From positions 1-40,820 of the IMG/VR virus record IMGVR_UViG_3300044980_000145: DNA of 40,820 nucleotides; one strand, written 5' to 3'. The notes under the pieces are model-generated. The model searched no databases. It saw only the letters and a list, made by a program, of their open reading frames with translations, and was not told the origin of the DNA. Both the position numbers and the translations under genes were made by a program. Of the stretch, positions 15,951 to 23,309 are shown piece after piece (position 1 is the first letter of the stretch; every line of letters begins with the position of its first letter). The DNA comes from a virus.

Positions 15951-16661
15951 ATGAAAGAGAAGACCTTCATACCGACGTATGTACCGAATCCTCAGCTGAC
16001 GCCGCACCCAGAGGAGAGACAGCAGAGGACGATCCTACCTGGGTCGCGCTTGGCCGTCATAGGCGTCTTCGTGGAGATCATTCGACGTCGCTTCGTGTTC
16101 CCGAATGCGCCTGAAGACTTTCAGTGGTACTGGAGAAAAGACACCGATAAGACGACGATCTTAGTTGAGAGCGCATTCTCGGAAGCGTCCACGGGTAAAA
16201 ATTTCAGGCCAGCAGTGATAGTAGATGCAGACGACCAGACTATCGGCAGAACAACGCTCGGAGACTTAGCGGGAAAAAACCTGCAGCGCGGACTAACTGG
16301 ATACTTCCATCTAGTTACTCTGCCGATAATGGTGGAGTGCATAGCGGCTACGCGCGGTGAGAGTTCGACTCTATCAGATACCGTCGGAATCTATCTTCAA
16401 GCGAGTAACCGCCTAATACAGGCAACATTTGGCCTACACGAGATGACGCCAATTACTATTGGGCGCACGCAACCCGCTAGTTCCGACAAGAACAAGTTCT
16501 TGACGCCGGTCACGTTCTCGATTCAGTCTGTGCTTCGCTATACAGAAGAGCCGAGTGCGCCGATAATGAGGGACATCGTCGCTAATATCGCGGCGTCGGG
16601 TGTTGAGCCAACAGAGTACCTAGAGGCTATTTCTCTTGGTCTGCCTTGTCCAGATAAGTGA
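15951..16661 (+). CDS. putative tail/neck virion protein, 236 aa
   Basis: A mixed alpha/beta protein with an N-terminal polar arm (1-25), 'LAVIGVFVEIIRRRF', 'GYFHLVTLPIMVECIAATRG', a helix 'TVGIYLQASNRLIQATFG' and 'PVTFSIQSVLRYTEEPS'. A strand-helix-strand layout with 'M-x-E-C' and a late 'I-Q-x-V' strand is compatible with a tail-terminator or neck protein placed just before the sheath, but I cannot name the family. The 3' end overlaps the end of the opposite-strand GIY-YIG gene by 35 bases, so the last 11 residues (EAISLGLPCPD) are shared sequence. Confidence 0.75.
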   Translation: MKEKTFIPTYVPNPQLTPHPEERQQRTILPGSRLAVIGVFVEIIRRRFVFPNAPEDFQWYWRKDTDKTTILVESAFSEASTGKNFRPAVIVDADDQTIGRTTLGDLAGKNLQRGLTGYFHLVTLPIMVECIAATRGESSTLSDTVGIYLQASNRLIQATFGLHEMTPITIGRTQPASSDKNKFLTPVTFSIQSVLRYTEEPSAPIMRDIVANIAASGVEPTEYLEAISLGLPCPDK

Positions 16662-17316
16662 AGATATAACCGCCGCACCGTCCTTTGCGTTTTATCGACG
16701 TCTGGACTGCGCCCGCTTTAAGCCCTAAAAATAAATCGGCCTCTCTTGGAGTCTCAAAGACGCATCCTGTATTGTCAATGACAGGACGTCCTCCGTTCGC
16801 CGTGGATATTTTCCGTCGCGTTTCTTTAGAAACGGTGTGCCCTCTTAAAGTTTGTTGAATTTTATTTCGAACTTCAGAAGGGCGTTTGCGTCCCGTTAAG
16901 CCGTTACCTTTGCCTTTTTTGCTACGACTTATCGCAGCACGATGTTCCGGTGAAAACGGTCTTCCTTTTCCGGCTGCACTTAACTTGGCTCTCGTTTCTT
17001 CAGTTGGGGAGAATCCCGAATGCCCTTCTCCACCATCCGTGCTGTTAACAAGATCTGCGCCTACGAAACGAAAATACGCGATGTAAAAACGTTCAGTCTC
17101 GTTAAGATGTTCTTCACTTTCGCATGTTTCAATAATATCTGACAAAGGCAACAAGCCATCTTTCTTCAAAGACTTTAACCAACAGGTCAAAGGTGTTCGC
17201 TTTTGAAGCGCGCTATTGCTCAAATGCCTGCTCAGTCGCTTGGAGAGGGTTGTCGTAGTCTTTCCAACATAGCGAAGTTGATTCGTATTTGGGTCGCTGA
17301 GTACGTAGATTATCAT
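16627..17316 (-). CDS. GIY-YIG homing endonuclease with NUMOD3 and NUMOD1-like tail
   Basis: Residues 1-90 form the GIY-YIG nuclease: 'IIYVLSDPNTNQLRYVGKT', the Arg/His helix 'LSKRLSRHLS', Glu in 'NETERFYIAYF' and Asn in 'LVNSTDGGEG'. Two NUMOD3-like helices follow ('TEETRAKLSAAGKG', 'SPEHRAAISRSKKG'), then 'RNKIQQTLRGHTVSKETRRK'. The last 50 residues ('GGRPVIDNTGCVFETPREAD' onward) match a NUMOD1-like helix-turn-helix. AT-rich like the other GIY-YIG genes. It lies between two virion genes, overlaps the end of the upstream one tail to tail, and begins 70 bases from the sheath start in the opposite direction. Confidence 0.92.
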   Translation of the reverse strand: MIIYVLSDPNTNQLRYVGKTTTTLSKRLSRHLSNSALQKRTPLTCWLKSLKKDGLLPLSDIIETCESEEHLNETERFYIAYFRFVGADLVNSTDGGEGHSGFSPTEETRAKLSAAGKGRPFSPEHRAAISRSKKGKGNGLTGRKRPSEVRNKIQQTLRGHTVSKETRRKISTANGGRPVIDNTGCVFETPREADLFLGLKAGAVQTSIKRKGRCGGYIFTYLDKADQEK

Positions 17317-17348
17317 TAACGTGATCCGTTACTTAGCACCGTGAACCC

Positions 17349-17354
17349 TATAAT
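17349..17354 (+). promoter_or_regulatory. TATAAT promoter-like site before the sheath gene
   Basis: ACCCTATAATTCAAG lies 32 bases before the sheath ATG. The hexamer is a perfect TATAAT and shares the CTATAATT core of the other sites. A ribosome-binding site (CTGGAGAT) follows. No clear -35 element, so a phage-modified polymerase or activator is possible. Confidence 0.55.
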
Positions 17355-17386
17355 TCAAGTGCGGGTTCGCCCTGGAGATTTAACAC

Positions 17387-19744
17387 ATGCCGATCAGACC
17401 GACAGTTTTGGTGTACGAGGACCAGGCGACGCAGACCATCACGCCAGATATCCCCGATTTAAATTGTTTGGTCGTTGGTCCCGCCTATCAAATTCTTGAT
17501 TATTTTCAACCGGGTAGTACTACTACCTACGCAGACAAAGCTAGCATACAACTATCTCAAACGTATGGCACACTATTCGGTAATCCTTCCACTGCAACGC
17601 CAACAGGTACGCCATATATAACAGTAGCAAGCCCTCCTGGAATTCTTCCGGGTGCGACTCTTGACGCTGCAACAGTTACTTTGTTTATGGATCAGGCTGA
17701 GGTGGTCATAGACCACGCGGCCACTGGCACCACGACCGCCTCGTCCAATGTCTTCACGTCCTCGGCTACTACATGGGCGACTGCTGGCGTAGACCAAGTT
17801 CTACCGGGCGATACTCTCATCGTTACTGACGGTACCAACGTCCTCACGGCGACTGTGTACCAGGTCACCAACAACACGAGCCTCCTCCTGACCTCGGACA
17901 TCCCGTCTTCGGGCTTTACGCCGGGTTCGGGACAGACCTACCGCATTGAGCGCAAGTTGCTCGATCAACAGGTCTCATCGAGCTTCTACACCGTGATGGG
18001 CAACGTCGTGAAGATCAACGGCAGCATCACGCTGCCGGTTCCTGGTCAGGGTAACAAACCCGTTGACTACGCGGTTCTGTACATGGCCTACACGGCCCTG
18101 CGTACGGACCTTACGCAGCTGAACACGGTCGCACAGGAATCTGACATCATCGCCAACGTTGGTCGCATCGACAGCCGTAACCCACTGGGTGCGGCTCTGT
18201 TCGTTGCTCTCCAGAACACGACGACGGTCGTGCAATACGTAGGCGTAACCTCAGACGACCTAGTCGGTCACACCGCGGTTCGCGATGCCATCTCGGCTCG
18301 AAGCGACGTCTACGCGATCGTTCCTCTGACAGCAGATGTATCCATCATCGAGATGTGGAACGTTGACTGTACCGAGCGGGCTATCCCCGACGAGACAAAC
18401 GGCTACCCGCAGAAGTTCCGGGTAGTTCTCGGCAGCTGCGCTCTTCCGCTGACGTCGACCATCGTCGCCCCCTCGGCTACTGGTGCGTCGTCGGTCGTAT
18501 CTAGCACGGCTCCCAGCTACATCACGCAAATCTCGTTGCCGAGCTTCCCGAGTCTCGTTACTAACAACGTTGTTCCTGGCGACTTCCTGGTCGTTACGCT
18601 TGACGCTGCTGGTACGTCCCGCAACGGGTCCTACCTAATTGCGGCTGTGCTGACTGCCACTACTCTAGAGGTGGATCCATCGACGCCGTTCCCCGCTGCT
18701 GAGACCGGCAACTTGTCGGCAGAGATCTTGGCGAGCAATGACAGTTCAGTTGTCATTGCCGTGACTGCTGTAACATCGGCAGTGACGTCTCAGTCGGCCA
18801 ATCTCTACCTGCAGCTGACTGACCCGAGCGGCACGTTCATCACGAGCGGTGTCACCGCGGGCGATATTCTGCAGATCCCGTCTGACCCGAACGCGACGAT
18901 CACCAGCTCGTCGGTGTTGACGAACTTGGTTGTAGCCTCGGTTCAGTCCAATCAGCGCCTCATGATCGTGAATAACGGTCAGGACCAGGCGGCTACTCAG
19001 AACGAGCTCCCGCACGGCGTTAAGCGCATCGGCGGGGCTCTCGTTAGTACCTCGACCATCAACTACCAGGTCATCCGAAATCTCTCGAAGGACCAGCAAG
19101 TTACTAACCTGGTCGCAGAAGCTCAGTCGTTCAACTCGAGCCGCACGATTCTCGTGTGGCCTGACAAGTGCGACGTGGCGGGTGTGACCAACGGCCTCGG
19201 CCAACCGGGCTACTACCTGTCGGCAGCCGTCGGCGGCATGACCGCGGGTCTACCTGCTCAGCAGGGCTTCACCAACCTGGGCATCGCCGGCATCAGCCAG
19301 ATCTACGACTCGAACGGCTACTTCAACGACACGGAGCTCACCAACCTGTCGAACGGCGGTCTGTACGTCATCGCGCAGGCCACTCCTCAGTCGCTGCCGT
19401 ACTGTGTCCACCAGCTGACGACCGACGTCCAGACGCTGCAGAGCGGCGAGTACTCCATTGTGAAGAACTTCGACTTCGTGTCGGTGTTCTTCCAGGAGAT
19501 CTTGCAGAGCTTCCTGGGCATCTACAACGTGACGCCGGATACTCTGACGCTCCTACAGAACGCTCTCAACACGGGCGGCGATTTGCTGAAGCTCAGGACG
19601 GTGGCGAAGATTGGCGCGCCCCTGCTCTCGTTCTCAGTGACGAGTGTCGCGGTGTCTACGGTCTCGCCAGACAGAGTCGTCGCCTACATGGCGGTTGGCC
19701 TGCCTGCGCCGCTGAACGTCATCGAACTCCACCTCGTGGCATAG
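17387..19744 (+). CDS. contractile tail sheath protein
   Basis: A 785-residue protein with the layout of Myoviridae-type sheath proteins. The N-terminus is 'MPIRPTVLVYEDQATQTITP' followed by 'NCLVVGPAYQIL'; a large variable middle (about 90-560) is Ser/Thr-rich. The conserved C-terminal fold is clear: 'PGYYLSAAVGGMTAGLPAQQ' (around 605-625), 'GFTNLGIAGISQIYDSNGYF', 'LSNGGLYVIAQATP', 'VKNFDFVSVFFQEILQSFLG' and the closing 'GLPAPLNVIELHLVA', the strand that completes the interlocking sheath mesh. The sheath contracts during infection to drive the tube through the host envelope. The gene has its own TATAAT box and ribosome-binding site, and uses more GC-rich codons in its second half than in its first 90 codons. 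Confidence 0.9.
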   Translation: MPIRPTVLVYEDQATQTITPDIPDLNCLVVGPAYQILDYFQPGSTTTYADKASIQLSQTYGTLFGNPSTATPTGTPYITVASPPGILPGATLDAATVTLFMDQAEVVIDHAATGTTTASSNVFTSSATTWATAGVDQVLPGDTLIVTDGTNVLTATVYQVTNNTSLLLTSDIPSSGFTPGSGQTYRIERKLLDQQVSSSFYTVMGNVVKINGSITLPVPGQGNKPVDYAVLYMAYTALRTDLTQLNTVAQESDIIANVGRIDSRNPLGAALFVALQNTTTVVQYVGVTSDDLVGHTAVRDAISARSDVYAIVPLTADVSIIEMWNVDCTERAIPDETNGYPQKFRVVLGSCALPLTSTIVAPSATGASSVVSSTAPSYITQISLPSFPSLVTNNVVPGDFLVVTLDAAGTSRNGSYLIAAVLTATTLEVDPSTPFPAAETGNLSAEILASNDSSVVIAVTAVTSAVTSQSANLYLQLTDPSGTFITSGVTAGDILQIPSDPNATITSSSVLTNLVVASVQSNQRLMIVNNGQDQAATQNELPHGVKRIGGALVSTSTINYQVIRNLSKDQQVTNLVAEAQSFNSSRTILVWPDKCDVAGVTNGLGQPGYYLSAAVGGMTAGLPAQQGFTNLGIAGISQIYDSNGYFNDTELTNLSNGGLYVIAQATPQSLPYCVHQLTTDVQTLQSGEYSIVKNFDFVSVFFQEILQSFLGIYNVTPDTLTLLQNALNTGGDLLKLRTVAKIGAPLLSFSVTSVAVSTVSPDRVVAYMAVGLPAPLNVIELHLVA

Positions 19745-19754
19745 TAGGGGCAAC

Positions 19755-20309
19755 ATGGCTGACGCGTTCATGGAGAAGTTCATCGCCGAGCTCATCAAAG
19801 GAGCCGAGATGAACTCTCGTGCCAATGGGGGTCCTGGCATCAACGTGATCGTTGATCGTGAGAACCACGGGCACGAAGAGAAATTAGCGGCACTGCGCAC
19901 GAACGCTATCGCCGAGAAACAAGAACTCGGTGCAAAAGCAGCCGCCGCGACCTTCGGCCTCGAGAAGTCCGCTTTCCTCGGCACCCTAATGGGCATCGGC
20001 GGGTCGCTCCTCGGTCCCGCTGCTGCCAAGTGGGGTCTCGGTCGCCTGGCTTCTGGTGCAGGCGGCAAGATGCTCGGTGGACTCGCCAGCAAGATTCTTC
20101 CACATGCCATGAGCAGCGGTCTCGCCGGTAAGGCGTTCGACATGGGCGCAGGTATGCTCGGCGGTGCTGTTGGTGGTCGTCTTGGTGGCGCGGGTCAGGC
20201 TCCTGGCCAAGATCGCCCGATGAATCCGGCGCTCGGCGCGATGGGCGGCCTCGCTGGCAGCCACTGGGGTCCACAGCCACAGATGCCTCAGGGCCCCTGG
20301 CAGGGCTAG
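19755..20309 (+). CDS. glycine-zipper virion protein, 184 aa
   Basis: Follows the sheath by 10 bases with AGGGGC as ribosome-binding site. Residues 1-70 are a charged helical region ('EKFIAELIKGAEMNSRANG', 'HEEKLAALRTNAIAEKQELG'). Residues 75-165 are hydrophobic Gly/Ala-rich, with zipper-like spacing ('LGTLMGIGGSLLGPAAAKWG', 'AFDMGAGMLGGAVGGRLGG'), suggesting membrane insertion or tight helix packing. No named family. With its two neighbours it forms a trio of similar composition that may be internal, ejected or membrane-active virion proteins; that interpretation is inferred. Confidence 0.75.
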   Translation: MADAFMEKFIAELIKGAEMNSRANGGPGINVIVDRENHGHEEKLAALRTNAIAEKQELGAKAAAATFGLEKSAFLGTLMGIGGSLLGPAAAKWGLGRLASGAGGKMLGGLASKILPHAMSSGLAGKAFDMGAGMLGGAVGGRLGGAGQAPGQDRPMNPALGAMGGLAGSHWGPQPQMPQGPWQG

Positions 20310-20312
20310 ACG

Positions 20313-20636
20313 ATGATCCAGCGGTTTCACAAGGCTGGATCTGAGGCGGCAGTCTCTCGCTTCGTGAAAGAAGCCATAGGGATTCATGATCTCCTCATGC
20401 ACTTGCCGAGTATGGCGGCGGGTCCTGTCGCGGGAGCTGCGGTGCAGCGCTATCTGCCAGGCGTATCTAAGGCGCTGTCTCGGTTTGGAACCGGAGCCCT
20501 AGATACGCTAGAGGCGGGTCCTCGCGCAGTAGCGGGCGCCTTGAAGAGGGCTCCGAGTCTCGGAGCGCCCTCAGCGCCGTCTACTGGGTTGTCGACGCCT
20601 AGCGCGCTTCCAAAGGAACCTACCTTTCTACGATGA
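20313..20636 (+). CDS. small virion protein with shared N-terminal module, 107 aa
   Basis: The N-terminus 'FHKAGSEAAVSRFVKEA' is a copy of the recurring helix module (G-x2-AA-V/L-x2-F). The body is Ala/Pro/Gly-rich ('MAAGPVAGAAVQRYLPGVSK', 'ALKRAPSLGAPSAPSTGL') with a short hydrophobic helix. It starts 3 bases after the previous stop and ends with an ATGA overlap into the next gene (20633), so the three genes are translationally coupled. Function unknown. Confidence 0.68.
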   Translation: MIQRFHKAGSEAAVSRFVKEAIGIHDLLMHLPSMAAGPVAGAAVQRYLPGVSKALSRFGTGALDTLEAGPRAVAGALKRAPSLGAPSAPSTGLSTPSALPKEPTFLR

Positions 20637-21277
20637 GTATCGAGCACCTAAAGATCAAGAGCGCTAGTCTGGCTTCCGTAATTCCAGCGGCAGCAGGTCC
20701 GGCTATCGGCGGTCTGGCAGGCCGTGCCCTCGGTGCCAAATTTCTCGGTCCAGTCGGCGGCATCACTGGTGCAGAGCTCGGAACGGCTCTAGGCGGTACT
20801 ACCGGTGCGGTCGGCGGACAGATGATCAAGGAGCGTGTCGAGGATCTCGAGAACGCTGCTCAACAGCAGGCGATGCCGATGGGCGCGCCGTATGCCATTG
20901 ATTCGACGTCTGAAGACATTCCTGCGTGGGCGCTTCAAGGAGCACAGCTGCTGCGTCCGCATTTGAAAACTGCTGGTCCGATGGATTGGCTTTTGGGTGA
21001 GGTTCCTGGCGCGCCGATGGCCCAAGCAGCTATTGGTGCTGAACCCGGTCAGCGATTACCGGCTGCTGGTAAAGCTTTCGCAGGAATGGCGGGAGGTGGC
21101 GTCGGCGGAGCAGCTCTGGGGATGGGGGTGGGGATGGGACTAGAGAGGCTGTTACACATGAACCCCAACTATCAACTGCCGTTCCTTCACATGAAGCCGC
21201 ACGAGCTCTTGGGAGCACTGGGCGGTTCTATCGGAGCGACTAAGGGGTTCAGGCACATGGTGCCTGAACAGGGCTAG
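20633..21277 (+). CDS. glycine-zipper virion protein, 214 aa
   Basis: ATG 20633 overlaps the preceding TGA. Residues 10-65 form a glycine-zipper pair ('AAAGPAIGGLAGRALGAKFL', 'GGITGAELGTALGGTTGAVG'), followed by a coiled stretch, a 'SEDIPAWALQGAQLLRPHLK' segment (about 92-111), and a second Gly-rich hydrophobic hairpin (about 147-165 and 193-205). No named family. Like 13826 and 19755 it looks able to insert in a membrane, which would suit a protein released from the virion during genome entry. The stop overlaps the end of the opposite-strand GIY-YIG gene by 4 bases. Confidence 0.75.
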   Translation: MSIEHLKIKSASLASVIPAAAGPAIGGLAGRALGAKFLGPVGGITGAELGTALGGTTGAVGGQMIKERVEDLENAAQQQAMPMGAPYAIDSTSEDIPAWALQGAQLLRPHLKTAGPMDWLLGEVPGAPMAQAAIGAEPGQRLPAAGKAFAGMAGGGVGGAALGMGVGMGLERLLHMNPNYQLPFLHMKPHELLGALGGSIGATKGFRHMVPEQG

Positions 21278-22008
21278 AGGTACCGAAAATGTCGACCTTT
21301 AACGCGCTTTAAACGTCCCTTAATTACGGCATATACGGACGAGTACGAGCAGCCGGTTGCCCGTGCGGCCTCTTTAATAGAGGCGTAAACATTTCCTTGA
21401 TCGTCTACCACCGCCTTGTTATTTTTACGAACGAGAGGGAAATCCTCACCTTCATAACGAAGGCGTACGCCTTTCATAGCGAACAATCTTCCGTACAACA
21501 AATGATGTACGGACTTTCTGTCTAAATTATGCGCTCTGGCCGCTTCCGCCTGCGTATCAAAATGCGTTCCGTTATGATCTACAACGGGGCGACCACCTTG
21601 GCGTCGCGAATTAGCGATTCGCGCATCCAGCGTCGTGTCAATTCGCCGGTGAATCTGTTTCATGCGAACCTTAGTTTCGTCGTTGTGACGAAACCCTATC
21701 GACCCTTCACCACCGTTAGTGGCATTTAACAACTCCCCGCCAGCGGCGCGAATAGATGAAATATGAAACATTTCGGCCGCGCTCAAACGGCCGGGATCGG
21801 CTTGGATTTCGATCGCCGCCACAATTACAGACAGTCGATTACGCTGTAAATGTTTCAACCAGTTATTTTTTCGTGTGGATGGCGCTTTAGCGCTAGTAGC
21901 CTCGCGTATGTGCCTTGATACCCGACGATCCAAGCATTCGACCGTTCTACCCACATATTTAATCGTGTCGGTCCTTGGGTCTATGAGAGCGTATACAACG
22001 CTCTTCAT
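21274..22008 (-). CDS. GIY-YIG homing endonuclease with two NUMOD1-like domains
   Basis: Start set at ATG 22008, where the nuclease fold begins ('MKSVVYALIDPRTDTIKYVG'); an in-frame ATG at 22059 would add 17 residues unrelated to the family. Nuclease features: 'VVYALIDP', 'IKYVGRTVECLDRRVSRHI', Glu in 'AAEMFHISSI' and Asn in 'LLNATNGGEG'. Unlike the other three it has few NUMOD3 helices and instead two NUMOD1-like helix-turn-helix units: 'RPVVDHNGTHFDTQAEAARA' (about 137) and 'KAVVDDQGNVYASIKEAARA' (about 192). It is AT-richer than the flanking virion genes and abuts the end of gene 20633-21277. Confidence 0.92.
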   Translation of the reverse strand: MKSVVYALIDPRTDTIKYVGRTVECLDRRVSRHIREATSAKAPSTRKNNWLKHLQRNRLSVIVAAIEIQADPGRLSAAEMFHISSIRAAGGELLNATNGGEGSIGFRHNDETKVRMKQIHRRIDTTLDARIANSRRQGGRPVVDHNGTHFDTQAEAARAHNLDRKSVHHLLYGRLFAMKGVRLRYEGEDFPLVRKNNKAVVDDQGNVYASIKEAARATGCSYSSVYAVIKGRLKRVKGRHFRYL

Positions 22009-22067
22009 GTCTTTGTCTTCTTGGTTTAAGTAGGCGATACCGTAAGTTGTTCTTCGCATATAGGCGC

Positions 22068-22073
22068 TATACT
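22068..22073 (+). promoter_or_regulatory. TATACT promoter-like site
   Basis: GGCGCTATACTTAGCC lies 39 bases before the ATG at 22113, with TTGTTC (22047-22052) 15 bases upstream. The same TTGTNN-15-TATA spacing occurs before 29343. It would restart virion transcription behind the GIY-YIG gene. Confidence 0.5.
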
Positions 22074-22112
22074 TAGCCTAGATCCGCTAGGGTCGTCAAG
22101 GGGTTTTCAAAA

Positions 22113-22910
22113 ATGGCTCTCGGCGTCACAAACAGCATATCAAACTGGGCCTTCGCTAACTCCTACGTTGAGCGGGCCATGGACAATGCCGCGTATACCG
22201 CGGCTCATCCGGATGATACTTTGGTCATGGCGGGACCTGCCCGTAAACAGAACGTTCAACAGGGCGGTGCCGCTAATCTGTTGCCAATAGGCATGGCACA
22301 AGCGTGGAACTTTACTTCGACTAAACCCACGCAACCCATGATGATGATTGGAAGTTCGCGGGCGTTTTTTTTGAGCGGGAAGTCGCAGGTTCAATGGACG
22401 TGTGGTCGCCTATTCGTAAACGGCCGTAATTTGCTCCGAGTCTTATACCACAATGCAGTCCTTGGCGGGGTAGATCCGTCTCAGTTCGACGATCCGGCTA
22501 CCGACACCGCGAACCCGCAATACTACATCAACCTCGATTCTGAGCTCTTTCTCGTTCCGTTCGGTCTAGGTTGCATCTTCCGCGACAAGACGCACAACTA
22601 CGTCGGCGGCTTCTACGCGGAGCTGTGCATGATCACGAGCTATGCAATCGGGTGGAACGCGGGCCAGAATCTCATTCTCGAGAACGTCTCGGGTATGGCG
22701 GATCGGCTCCTGCCATTCGGTGCTGTATCCCCGGCCGGTATTCAGCCAAACGGCGCCAGCCTGCTCATCTCCACAGAGCTTGACGCTGTACTCGGCTTTG
22801 TCGATAACGTCAGCACGAGTGACGGTGACTCGCCGGGTAGTGTTATCACGAGTAACGACGACCCTGGTGTCAACCCTGTCGTCTCTGTCGCGACGCCCCT
22901 CGGGGCCTGA
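22113..22910 (+). CDS. putative tail tube-like protein, 265 aa
   Basis: A beta-rich protein of the length usual for myophage tail tubes. Core features are 'SSRAFFLSGKSQVQWTCGRL', 'FVNGRNLLRVLYHNAVL', 'SELFLVPFGLGCIFRDK', 'YVGGFYAELCMITSYAIG' and a late 'ENVSGMADRLLPFG'. This arrangement resembles the tube or tube-like subunits of large contractile phages, but I recognise it only loosely. Its position between the sheath (with its three small followers) and the spike supports a tail tube or baseplate-hub role. The C-terminal 45 residues are Ser/Asp/Gly-rich and disordered. It has its own promoter-like site and an AAGGGG motif upstream. Confidence 0.75.
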   Translation: MALGVTNSISNWAFANSYVERAMDNAAYTAAHPDDTLVMAGPARKQNVQQGGAANLLPIGMAQAWNFTSTKPTQPMMMIGSSRAFFLSGKSQVQWTCGRLFVNGRNLLRVLYHNAVLGGVDPSQFDDPATDTANPQYYINLDSELFLVPFGLGCIFRDKTHNYVGGFYAELCMITSYAIGWNAGQNLILENVSGMADRLLPFGAVSPAGIQPNGASLLISTELDAVLGFVDNVSTSDGDSPGSVITSNDDPGVNPVVSVATPLGA

Positions 22911-22918
22911 GGCATAGC

Positions 22919-23278
22919 GTGGGGCGCGCACGCGACGATAAGCCGACCCTAAAGTCCTTGCACAAGGACTTAGATTCTTACGCGAAGAAAGACGCGGAGG
23001 ATCATGCGCGACTGTACACGGCCATTGGCGGCGTAAAGAAAGACGTCGACGACGTCAAGAAGCAAGTTGGTGGAATGAGTACCAGCTTTGCTGAGGCGTG
23101 CGGCAAGATAGAGATCATGTCCGGGATTCTCGAAGAGCAACGAGATGCTAGGGAGATCGAGCGCAAAGACAAACTCGACTCACACATGTTTCGCCGTAAG
23201 CTCATGCTAAAAGTCGCCGCCGTTGTAGCGCCACTAGCCGCCGGACTCACGCACCTAATTCACATTCTCAGCAAGTAA
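22919..23278 (+). CDS. coiled-coil protein with C-terminal membrane segment (XhlA-like layout)
   Basis: GTG start at 22919, 8 bases after the previous stop with TGAGGC upstream. Residues 10-95 are a charged coiled coil ('TLKSLHKDLDSYAKKDAEDH', 'GVKKDVDDVKKQVGG', 'REIERKDKLDSHMFRRKL'). Residues about 96-116 form one hydrophobic segment ('KVAAVVAPLAAGLTHLIHIL'). This coiled coil plus C-terminal anchor layout matches XhlA-type haemolysin/lysis accessory proteins and also fits an inner-membrane spanin-like or tail-chaperone protein. It sits between tube-like and spike genes, which argues against a dedicated lysis gene; the assignment is open. Confidence 0.7.
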   Translation: MGRARDDKPTLKSLHKDLDSYAKKDAEDHARLYTAIGGVKKDVDDVKKQVGGMSTSFAEACGKIEIMSGILEEQRDAREIERKDKLDSHMFRRKLMLKVAAVVAPLAAGLTHLIHILSK

Positions 23279-23280
23279 GC

Positions 23281-23309
23281 CATCTCTCTGCTACACCAGT
23301 AGAGAGATG
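23281..23309. promoter_or_regulatory. hairpin enclosing the spike gene start codon
   Basis: CATCTCTCT (23281-23289) pairs with AGAGAGATG (23301-23309), a perfect 9-bp stem with an 11-base loop. The right arm contains the purine-rich region and the ATG at 23307. The start of the spike gene would therefore be base-paired unless opened, for example by a ribosome finishing the upstream gene, whose stop is three bases before the stem. Confidence 0.6.

Noticed and set aside
19168-19812. A 214-codon plus-strand frame with many Arg/His residues
   Set aside because: It overlaps the conserved C-terminus of the tail sheath in another frame, which is a shadow of GC-rich codons.
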